64,000 nucleotides of DNA, from positions 2,852,001 to 2,916,000 of the forward strand of contig NC_016631.1 in NCBI RefSeq assembly GCF_000178955.2. The letters run 5' to 3'. The notes below the pieces were generated by a model, which worked only from the letters and a program-made list of their open reading frames with translations, made no database searches and was not told the DNA's origin. Origin of the DNA: Granulicella mallensis MP5ACTX8. Lineage in GTDB: Bacteria > Acidobacteriota > Terriglobia > Terriglobales > Acidobacteriaceae. Of the stretch, positions 17,154-24,227 are shown one piece after another (position 1 is the first letter of the stretch; each line of letters opens with the position of its first letter). The position numbers and the translations under genes are program-made.

Positions 17154-18110
17154 TTACTTCTTCATGAAATCGCTGACGAACGCAGCGATCTCGTCTGCCT
17201 TGGTATCCAAAGCGAAATGTCCAGCGTCCAGAACATGGACTTCGGCCTTCGGAACGTCCTTCCGGTAACGCCCGGGCTCACCGGCATCGAAGGAAAGATC
17301 GTGTTTCCCCCAAAGGACTAATAGCTTGGGCTGGGTCTTCTGCATCCATGCCTGCCACTTCGGATAAGCCTCGACGTTCGTCCGGTAGTCGTAGAAGAGA
17401 TCCGTTTGGATTTGTGCCTGCCCCGGAGAGTTCAGAAAGGCGTACTCATCGGTCCAAAGATCCGGGTCATAGAGCTCGACGTTCGGATCGTCTCCGATAT
17501 GGCGTGTCTTCGTTGTCGCCATCGACAGCAGGTTGGTGCGCAACGCCGCTTCGTGTGCAGGCCGGTCCGCCCAGAAGGCCCGCCGTGTTGCCCAGTTTGC
17601 CCCGAGACCTTCGTTGTGACTGACCGCATCCTGGACGATCAGAGCCTGCACTCGCTCGGGGTGTGCCAAGGCCATGCGAAAGCCAACCGGTCCACCATAG
17701 TCCTGCATGTAAAGGGTGTAGTGCGGGAGACCCAGTGCCTTGGTAAAGCTGTCCATGACGGAGGCGATGTGGTCGAAGGTGTAGTCGAACTGCTTCGTGT
17801 CCGGCCAGTCGCTGTGCCCGAAGCCCGGATAATCGGGCGCGACCAGGTGGTAGTGGTCTGCAAGCCTTGTCAAGAGAGGCTGAAACATCCGCGAGGACGA
17901 CGGAAGGCCATGCAGCAAAAGAATGGTAGGTGCGTCTTTCGGTCCGGCCTCTCTGTAGAAGATAGACAGGCCATCGACCTGCACCGTGCGATAAGCAATG
18001 GGGTGTTCCATGGAACGCTCCTTTCGCTGAGCAAGACAAGCTATTGAAAGTGATGCGGTCATCAGAACGACCACTAAGATCACCAGGGGAAACCTGCGTG
18101 TGTTGTTCAT
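17154..18110 (-). CDS. Alpha/beta hydrolase, haloalkane dehalogenase/epoxide hydrolase type, possibly exported
   Basis: The fold is an alpha/beta hydrolase: LLLHGLPSSSRMF oxyanion loop, DYPGFGHSDWP, nucleophile elbow MQDYGGPVG with Asp in place of Ser, acid region LWGKHDLSF and catalytic His in DAGHFALDT. The Asp nucleophile points to haloalkane dehalogenases and epoxide hydrolases; the natural substrate is unknown. Two starts compete. The ATG at 18110 gives an N-terminal hydrophobic segment (FPLVILVVVLMTASLSIACLAQ minus its edges) that looks like a signal peptide but has a poor ribosome-binding site. The ATG at 18011 gives a cytoplasmic form and has AAAGGAG at ideal spacing. The long open frame further upstream overlaps the EamA gene and is not coding. 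Confidence 0.85.
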   Translation of the reverse strand: MNNTRRFPLVILVVVLMTASLSIACLAQRKERSMEHPIAYRTVQVDGLSIFYREAGPKDAPTILLLHGLPSSSRMFQPLLTRLADHYHLVAPDYPGFGHSDWPDTKQFDYTFDHIASVMDSFTKALGLPHYTLYMQDYGGPVGFRMALAHPERVQALIVQDAVSHNEGLGANWATRRAFWADRPAHEAALRTNLLSMATTKTRHIGDDPNVELYDPDLWTDEYAFLNSPGQAQIQTDLFYDYRTNVEAYPKWQAWMQKTQPKLLVLWGKHDLSFDAGEPGRYRKDVPKAEVHVLDAGHFALDTKADEIAAFVSDFMKK

Positions 18111-18187
18111 TGAGGTAGGTCCTTTCCAGTCTTCTCGCACCCTATATTCAGCGTACCAATCGACCCAGTATGCGCGGCATGGGTGCG

Positions 18188-18607
18188 TTACGCGAAGGCC
18201 AGAACCAGCGCGCCGGCAGTGACGAGCGAGGCTCCAAGAATCTTCATCGGCGTCAGGCTTTCGCCAAGAAACAGCCATGCAAATACGATGACGATAGCTA
18301 CGCTCAACTTGTCGATGGGAGCGACTCCGCTTACAGGACCGAGTTGGAGGGCCCGGAAGTAACACAGCCACGACAGGCCGGTACATAAGCCAGATAGAAC
18401 CAGGAATATCCAGCTTCGCCGCTCGATGGCAGGCAGTCCGCGATGAGCATTGAGGCCGAGAACGATGGCCCAGGTGAAGAAGAGGACGACCGTCGTCCGG
18501 ATCGCCGTGGCGAGGTTGCTGTCGATGTGCTCGACGCCTACCTTGGCGAGCAGGGCAGTGCCTGCGGCAAAGACGGCGGAGAGAATTGCCCAGAAGATCC
18601 AGCTCAT
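18188..18607 (-). CDS. EamA-family transporter, single-repeat (SMR-sized)
   Basis: A 139-residue inner-membrane protein with about five hydrophobic helices, from MSWIFWAILSAVFAAGTALL to the C-terminal GASLVTAGALVLAFA. The motifs LSWLCYFRALQLGP and IDKLSVAIVIVFAWLFLGE are typical of the EamA (DMT superfamily) repeat. Most EamA proteins have two repeats and ten helices; this one has one and would need to dimerise. The substrate is unknown. The upstream sequence shows only a weak ribosome-binding site at the chosen ATG. Confidence 0.85.
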   Translation of the reverse strand: MSWIFWAILSAVFAAGTALLAKVGVEHIDSNLATAIRTTVVLFFTWAIVLGLNAHRGLPAIERRSWIFLVLSGLCTGLSWLCYFRALQLGPVSGVAPIDKLSVAIVIVFAWLFLGESLTPMKILGASLVTAGALVLAFA

Positions 18608-18633
18608 AGTTCATCGCCGCCAGTTTGCAGAAA

Positions 18634-19071
18634 CTACATGGTTATGGCTTCGAGGTCGATTTTTTCCCACTCCCCGCGCTCGATACCGGCGCGAATCTGG
18701 GCAGGCGTACGGCCCTTCTTCGTCTCCAGATAGGCGTACACGCCTTCCTTCATGCAGGTGGCGCACTCGGCTCCGTGGGCTACTTCAAAACAGCTATGCA
18801 GGCTGTTATGGCCCATTGCGCGATCGCAGTGGCAGTAGCAGGGCTCCTGGTGCAGAACACTGGGAATCTTGGCGGCCATCTTGTAGGCCGTGACCTGGAA
18901 GGGGTGAGAGAAGTTGGGGCCGGTGAGTTGCGCTCCCTTCAAGATCGGGGGCAGCGGGTGGCTTGGAGGTGCCGCGTTGTAGGCAGGAACGTCGTTTGCG
19001 GGGTCGGAGAACTGAGCTGAGGCAGCTAACGTGACGAAGACCAGGGCGACACAACCGAGGAGACGCTTCAT
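18634..19071 (-). CDS. Secreted PCYCGC-motif-like cysteine protein
   Basis: A 145-residue protein with a signal peptide (MKRLLGCVALVFVTLAASAQ). Its core has PCYCHCDRAMGHNSLHSCF, then ECATC, and a C-terminal RTPAQIRAGIERGEW. This order resembles the PCYCGC-motif proteins of Firmicutes, with the third position HC instead of GC. The clustered Cys and His residues suggest metal or heme binding or disulfides outside the cytoplasm. No function is established. The ATG at 19071 puts the signal peptide at the N-terminus; the 61 codons of open frame upstream look non-coding. Confidence 0.8.
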   Translation of the reverse strand: MKRLLGCVALVFVTLAASAQFSDPANDVPAYNAAPPSHPLPPILKGAQLTGPNFSHPFQVTAYKMAAKIPSVLHQEPCYCHCDRAMGHNSLHSCFEVAHGAECATCMKEGVYAYLETKKGRTPAQIRAGIERGEWEKIDLEAITM

Positions 19072-19263
19072 AGCTCCGATGATAACCGCTGGAATGTCTG
19101 CTGTGAAAGGGAGGGGGCAGGTTACGGCCGCCTTAAGAAAAAAGGCGGCATGAACGGTATTTTGTCCATGCCGGGAGGCCAGTGACGCAACTTGCTCTCG
19201 AACGAAACTTCCGACCGTCCGAGTAATCTTTAGAGTCGCCCCTGTGGGGTTCACTCTTGAAAC

Positions 19264-19301
19264 ATCCTAGCACGAGAATTTGCAAATGTACAAATATTTG
19301 C
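19264..19301 (-). promoter_or_regulatory. Inverted repeat at a probable promoter of the PCYCGC-like gene
   Basis: GCAAAT (19282-19287) and ATTTGC (19296-19301) form an inverted repeat with an 8 bp spacer. Read on the minus strand, TGTACA within it lies 17 bp before TAGGAT (19264-19269), a fair -35/-10 pair. Nearby are two TGTAGAAA direct repeats and a GCCGCCTT/AAGGCGGC hairpin (about 19123-19145). The rest of the 330 bp gap between this gene and phhB has no gene. Confidence 0.4.
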
Positions 19302-19401
19302 ATCAGCGCTCTAAAAATATGTAGAAAACTGTAGAAAGTTTTTGGTTGCATTCCTTCAATGTGTTTCGTCGCAGCCCTTAATGTTGTTTCGTTGTATCAC
19401 T

Positions 19402-19698
19402 TTAGGCCGTTTTTTGGGTCCCGAGCGCCTCATTGAGGCTGGCTGCCATGTCCGCATCCTTTGCGGTAATGCCTCCGGCGTCGTGGGTTACCAGTGCCAG
19501 CCGCACCCGGTTGTAGCGGATATCGATGTCGGGATGGTGTCCGGCGGCCTCCGCCAGGACAGCGACACGGTCCACGAACTCCATCGCCGCGATGAAATCT
19601 GCAAACTTCCAGTCCCGAACCAGCTTTCCCTCTTCCAGCTTCCATTGGGAAAGAGCGGCGACTGCATCCCGTAACTCCTGCTCATTCAGCTTTTGCAT
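19402..19698 (-). CDS. phhB: 4a-hydroxytetrahydrobiopterin dehydratase (PCD/DCoH)
   Basis: Dehydrates pterin-4a-carbinolamine to recycle the cofactor of aromatic amino acid hydroxylases. The 98-residue size is standard. The active-site block EAAGHHPDIDIRYNRV with its adjacent His pair and the distal THDAGGITAKD are the family signature. No aromatic amino acid hydroxylase is nearby. It starts 2 bp after the glmU stop codon, so it is probably co-transcribed and translationally coupled with glmU, an association with no obvious metabolic logic. Confidence 0.94.
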   Translation of the reverse strand: MQKLNEQELRDAVAALSQWKLEEGKLVRDWKFADFIAAMEFVDRVAVLAEAAGHHPDIDIRYNRVRLALVTHDAGGITAKDADMAASLNEALGTQKTA

Positions 19699-19700
19699 GG

Positions 19701-21119
19701 CTACTCCTTCGGCTTTGCTTTTGATTTGCGGGCGGCGACCCAGCCGGGCTTGGTGGTCTGACGGCTGCGGCCTAGCGCCAGGGAGTCGGGAGGAACATCT
19801 TCAGTGATGCAGGATCCGGCGGCGATGTAGGACCGGTCGCCGATGGTCAGGGGTGCGACCAGAGTCGAGTCCGAACCGACGAAGACACCATCGCCAATTG
19901 TCGTCGTGTGCTTGTGGACGCCGTCATAGTTGCAGGTAATGGCTCCAGCGCCGACGTTGACCCCGGCTCCGATCACGGCGTCGCCGAGGTAGCTGAGGTG
20001 GTTGGCCTTGGAGCCGCGCCCCATGCGAACCTTCTTGGTCTCGACGAAGTTGCCGATATGGGCTGCTTCGCCGATCTCGCTGCCGGGCCGCAGGTGAGAG
20101 TAAGGCCCGAGCAGGGCGTCAGAGCCAACGACAGCCTCGTCGAGGATGCAGCCGTTGCGCACGAGGACATTGTCCCCAATCACCGAGTTCTGGATGACCG
20201 AATAGGAGCGGATGCAGCAGTCTTCGCCGATACGCGTGTTGCCCAGCAACTGCACGAACGGTTCGATGATCGTGTCCGGGCCGACCTGCACGCCGGAGTC
20301 GATGACGGAGGTCTCCGGCCGGAAGATGGTTACGCCCTGGGCCATCAGCTTGCGGGCGGTTGCAAGCCGCATCGCCGCGTCGAGCTGCATCATTTCGGCG
20401 ATGGTGTTGGCTCCGAGCACCTCCTCTATGCTGTCCGCCTTCATGGCGACGACGCGTTTGTGGTCTGCCACCAGCAGCGCTGCGATGTCCGTCAGGTAGT
20501 ACTCTCCGTGAGCGTTGTCGGTGGAAAGGGAATCGAGGTAGGCGAAGAGGCAGGAGGTGTTGAAGCAGTAGATGCCGGAGTTGATCTCGGGCGCCGCGAG
20601 CTGACTCGGCGTCAGCGATTTCTGCTCGACGATGGCGGTTACTTCAGGACAGTCCGCCTTCACTCGCAGCACGCGGCCATAACCGGTTGGATTGGGTGGG
20701 ACGGCGGTAAGGATCGTCATCGCCGCACGCTCACGCAGATGCAGTTTGCAGAGGTCGGCCAGGGTCTCCGGACGGATGAGCGGCACATCTCCTGAGAGCA
20801 CCAGCAGTTGTGCGGGAGGAGTCTCGCCGGTTGCCGCGAAGTGGGCTTTTACCTGCTGCAGGGCGTGGCCGGTGCCACATTGCTCGGGCTGCAGCACAAA
20901 ATCCACCCCGGTGGAGGCAACCGCGGCTCGTACGCGCTTGGCCTCGTGGCCGATGATGCAGTAGATGCGCTCGGGCGGAGCGATCGTTTTGGCTGCGGCG
21001 ATGACATGCAGCAGCAGGGCTCGCCCGCCGATCTCGTGGAGGACCTTGGGCCGCTTGGACTTCAGCCGCGTGCCTTTGCCCGCGGCCATGATGGCGATAC
21101 CGAATGCGCTTGTATCCAT
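19701..21119 (-). CDS. glmU: Bifunctional GlmU (GlcN-1-P acetyltransferase / GlcNAc-1-P uridylyltransferase)
   Basis: Makes UDP-GlcNAc for peptidoglycan and lipid A. The N-terminal nucleotidyltransferase domain has IMAAGKGTRLKSKRPKVLHE and EQCGTGHALQQ; the C-terminal half is a left-handed beta-helix with hexapeptide repeats and the acetyl-transfer segment GNFVETKKVRMG, SYLGDAVIG and NYDG. At 472 residues it is close to the norm. ATG at 21119. phhB follows after 2 bp. Confidence 0.97.
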   Translation of the reverse strand: MDTSAFGIAIMAAGKGTRLKSKRPKVLHEIGGRALLLHVIAAAKTIAPPERIYCIIGHEAKRVRAAVASTGVDFVLQPEQCGTGHALQQVKAHFAATGETPPAQLLVLSGDVPLIRPETLADLCKLHLRERAAMTILTAVPPNPTGYGRVLRVKADCPEVTAIVEQKSLTPSQLAAPEINSGIYCFNTSCLFAYLDSLSTDNAHGEYYLTDIAALLVADHKRVVAMKADSIEEVLGANTIAEMMQLDAAMRLATARKLMAQGVTIFRPETSVIDSGVQVGPDTIIEPFVQLLGNTRIGEDCCIRSYSVIQNSVIGDNVLVRNGCILDEAVVGSDALLGPYSHLRPGSEIGEAAHIGNFVETKKVRMGRGSKANHLSYLGDAVIGAGVNVGAGAITCNYDGVHKHTTTIGDGVFVGSDSTLVAPLTIGDRSYIAAGSCITEDVPPDSLALGRSRQTTKPGWVAARKSKAKPKE

Positions 21120-21179
21120 ACGGTGTTTATCCTCTCATGAGGAATCCTCTCCCGTCGTTGGGGAATTGTACGGATTCCG

Positions 21180-23633
21180 TCAGGCGCGGCAGAGGTCGAT
21201 GACGGCGGGGCCGTAGGTGTCGATCTTCTCGGGACCGAAGCCTCGGACTGTGCGGAGATCGCTCAGGGATTGGGGCCTGGCAACGGCGATATTGCGAAGG
21301 ACCGTATCGCTGCAGATGAAGAACGAAGGTAGCCCAGCTTGTTTGGCGGTTTCACCGCGCCATGTCTTGAGCTTGGCATCGAGGGCCTGCTGCGCTTCGG
21401 TAAGCTGCTCTGGGACTGATGGGGGTGGAGCGGGCCGCTTGTTTTCGCGAACGGCTGAAACGGTGGTTGTTGCCGGGCGCTCGCGTTCCTCGAGTCGTTC
21501 GTGGCGACGTTCCTGTGGACGTTCCAGGGGAAGCCTGGCGGGACGGGGCTGGGCGATTTTAGGGGCCGGTGGAGGGATAGAGGCGACGGCTTCGCCCCGG
21601 CAGACCGCAAGAATCGCCGCTCCATAGCGATCGACCTTGGCAGGCCCCATACCGGGAACGGCGTTGAGGCTGGCGAGGTTCTTCGGAGCGTGGTTGGCGA
21701 TGGCGCGCATCACGGCGTCCGCGAGGATCATAAAGGCTGGTGTCTTGGTGGGTTTGGCCACTTCGGTGCGCCATTGGCGAAGCTGCTCGAAGAGCTGTTC
21801 CGCCTGGGGATTCAGTGGCTGCTTCTCCGCTGCCGGTGTGGCGCTGCGAGGTTTGCTGCCGGACTTCTTCTTTGAGGAGGGAGCGTCGGAGAGGCTGCCG
21901 CGAATCCAGACAGTGTCGAGGGTCGCATCGTCGGGCTCTCGGCCTTCGTGCGTGATGCTGGCCTTCTTGTACGTGATGTCCTTACCCTCCGGGTTGCGGA
22001 AGGTGTCGTTCACGATGCTGATGAGGCCGGAGCGCGCCAGACCGTCGAGAAGGGAGTCGAAGTCCTTGCGATCTTTCATCAGGTGCAGATCGGTGAAGAG
22101 TTTGCCGGTGCTGGTGCTGCGCTTGTCCAGCGCGGAGAGGATCTCGCGAAGCCACTCCCGCTCCTGGCCACTGGGTTGATGGGCGGCATTCGCGCCCGCG
22201 CCGCTGGGGTTGCAGACGTCGCAAATGCCGCAGCTCTGGGTCTTGTCGCTGGTGTCGCCGAAGTGCTGCACAAGGGCTGCCATGCGGCAGGTGTTGGACT
22301 CGGCGAAGGCGATCATGCGGTCGATCTGGGCGCGGCGGATGGCGACCTGCGACTCGTAGCCTGCCTGCCACTTGGTCTCTCCGGTGCCCTGGTCTTCAGA
22401 GAGACGAACATCGCCTGCCATGTCCATGAGAGCGACACCCGCGGCGAGAAGTTTTTCGATGGTACGGTCAAGGGTCTCGCGGTCGATCTTCAGCTTGTGT
22501 TGGAGCGAATCGACCTGGACAAATTCATTGGTGAGAGCGCCCGCAACGCGTTCGAGATCCGAGGTTGGCGGATAGTTCTTTTCGAGGAAGAACTCCTGCA
22601 GGCGGCGGTCGGCGAAGCCGTGGAGCAGCACTGTGCGCGAGGGCTTGCCGTCGCGTCCTGCGCGTCCGATCTCCTGGTAGTAAGCTTCGACGGAGCCCGG
22701 CAGAGCGACGTGAATCACGGTGCGGACGTCAGCCTTGTCGACGCCCATGCCGAAGGCGACCGTGGCGACGACGACATCCAGCTTTCCCCCGAGAAAGGCG
22801 CGCTGCACGCGGTCGCGCGTACCTGCTTCCAGGCCTGCATGGTACGCGGCGGTGGGGAAGTGTTTGTGGAGTTTTCCGGCGAGCTCTTCCGCCGATTTAC
22901 GCGAGGAGGCGTAGATGATGGCGGGGCGTGCGGAGGACTCCTTGAGCAGCTTGATGGCGAACTCGTCGCGCTGCGGCTTGGAGAGCTCTACGACCTCTAC
23001 GGCGAGGTTGTGGCGGCGGAAGCCGGTGATGAAGATCGCAGGCTGCTGGAGGTCGAGCTGCGCCGCGATGTCGCGCTGAACGGTTGGCGTCGCCGTCGCG
23101 GTCAGCGCGATGATCGGCGATGGCCGCAGGGCCGGAAGGTGCTGGCCCAGGGTTCGGTAGTCGGGCCGGAAGTCGTGTCCCCATTGCGAGATACAGTGGG
23201 CTTCGTCGATGGCGATCAACGCGGGCTTGCGCTTGGCGAGCATCTCGGGAAAGCCGGGGACGCGCATGCGCTCGGGAGCGATGAAGAGGAAGTCGAGCTC
23301 GCCGGCGAGGTAGTCGCGGCAGGCCTGGCGGGAGTCGTCCCGGGAGAGGCCAGAGTGGATGCGGGCAACGCGCAGGCCGAGGGCTGAGAGCTTGGAGGAC
23401 TGATCGTCCATCAGCGCAATCAGCGGTGAGATGACGAGAGCTGTGCCTCCCAAGGCCAGGGCAGGAAGCTGATAGCAAAGGCTCTTGCCCGCGCCGGTCG
23501 GCATGACCAGCAGGACGTCTTTGCCGGAAGCGGCGGCTTCGCAGACCTGCTGCTGGTGCGGTCGAAACTCGCGATGACCAAAGACGCTGTGGAGGAGTTT
23601 CGGGAGATCGCGAGTTGGCGAAGCGGTAGCCAT
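21180..23633 (-). CDS. recQ: ATP-dependent DNA helicase RecQ with two HRDC domains
   Basis: 3'-5' helicase for recombination and fork repair. The 817-residue protein has Walker A in MPTGAGKS (K50), DEAH near 140 with AHCISQWGHDFRPDY, and motif VI GRAGRDG. The RQC domain has a zinc site (CRMAALVQHFG then CGICDVC). Two C-terminal HRDC domains follow (about 610-690 and 740-815), separated by a Pro/Arg/Glu-rich linker. E. coli RecQ is about 610 residues with one HRDC; a two-HRDC form is less common but known. ATG at 23633. Confidence 0.96.
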   Translation of the reverse strand: MATASPTRDLPKLLHSVFGHREFRPHQQQVCEAAASGKDVLLVMPTGAGKSLCYQLPALALGGTALVISPLIALMDDQSSKLSALGLRVARIHSGLSRDDSRQACRDYLAGELDFLFIAPERMRVPGFPEMLAKRKPALIAIDEAHCISQWGHDFRPDYRTLGQHLPALRPSPIIALTATATPTVQRDIAAQLDLQQPAIFITGFRRHNLAVEVVELSKPQRDEFAIKLLKESSARPAIIYASSRKSAEELAGKLHKHFPTAAYHAGLEAGTRDRVQRAFLGGKLDVVVATVAFGMGVDKADVRTVIHVALPGSVEAYYQEIGRAGRDGKPSRTVLLHGFADRRLQEFFLEKNYPPTSDLERVAGALTNEFVQVDSLQHKLKIDRETLDRTIEKLLAAGVALMDMAGDVRLSEDQGTGETKWQAGYESQVAIRRAQIDRMIAFAESNTCRMAALVQHFGDTSDKTQSCGICDVCNPSGAGANAAHQPSGQEREWLREILSALDKRSTSTGKLFTDLHLMKDRKDFDSLLDGLARSGLISIVNDTFRNPEGKDITYKKASITHEGREPDDATLDTVWIRGSLSDAPSSKKKSGSKPRSATPAAEKQPLNPQAEQLFEQLRQWRTEVAKPTKTPAFMILADAVMRAIANHAPKNLASLNAVPGMGPAKVDRYGAAILAVCRGEAVASIPPPAPKIAQPRPARLPLERPQERRHERLEERERPATTTVSAVRENKRPAPPPSVPEQLTEAQQALDAKLKTWRGETAKQAGLPSFFICSDTVLRNIAVARPQSLSDLRTVRGFGPEKIDTYGPAVIDLCRA

Positions 23634-23680
23634 GTGCCTCGGCTATCTTCGCATATTCTTTGCCTCAGTAAAATGTCACT

Positions 23681-24169
23681 TCAACTCGTCCGTGCCTTTC
23701 CCCATTTGAACAGTGCTGGGAGGGACAAGAGCAGCAAGGCCGTTACGCCTATGGAATAGGCGATGGCCTTCCAACCAGAGACGTATCCCTCCCTGAGGGC
23801 TAGCACGACGAGCAGGGATAAGACAGGCAGATTCAAAGCTACAGCCGTGACGACACCCGGCGTATATCTGCGCAGCGCAATAGCGCCTGCAACGTGGGGG
23901 ATCAGTACGTTAGCTAGCATGGCCACCATGTAGCCAAAGGTTAGATAAGTCCAGACTGTTTGTTTTCCCGAGACCACGCTTAGACCCGTCACAACAAAGG
24001 CAATGACAGTCAGAATCGTTGCCGCCAAACGGAAGACACCCGCTGAAACAGGTGTCTTCCAAAGGCCTGCGCGCTCCGACCAGCCCGGAAGCCACAGAGC
24101 CTCCTCAGCGTTGTGAAGTGTGACCACAAGCGGGAAAGCCCATGCAAGAGTTCGGAAACTCATCTCCAT
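23681..24169 (-). CDS. HXXEE-domain membrane protein
   Basis: A 162-residue integral membrane protein with about five hydrophobic segments. The name-giving motif is HNAEE in the first loop, followed by a conserved polar GWSERAG segment, and NVLIPHVAGAIALRRYTPGV is typical of the family. Function unknown. It lies upstream of recQ on the same strand with a 47 bp gap; a shared transcript is possible. Confidence 0.8.
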   Translation of the reverse strand: MEMSFRTLAWAFPLVVTLHNAEEALWLPGWSERAGLWKTPVSAGVFRLAATILTVIAFVVTGLSVVSGKQTVWTYLTFGYMVAMLANVLIPHVAGAIALRRYTPGVVTAVALNLPVLSLLVVLALREGYVSGWKAIAYSIGVTALLLLSLPALFKWGKARTS

Positions 24170-24227
24170 CCCATGACTTATCGTTCGTCTGCGTTCGATG
24201 AGTCAACCCTATCAGGGAAGGTCCCGG

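Noticed and set aside
17154..18614. 486-codon minus-strand ORF as one protein
   Set aside because: The first part overlaps the EamA gene in another frame; the hydrolase begins at 18110 or 18011.
21948..23387. 479-codon plus-strand ORF
   Set aside because: Fully antisense to recQ, whose helicase and HRDC domains are intact; the translation has no family pattern and is typical of a high-GC shadow frame.
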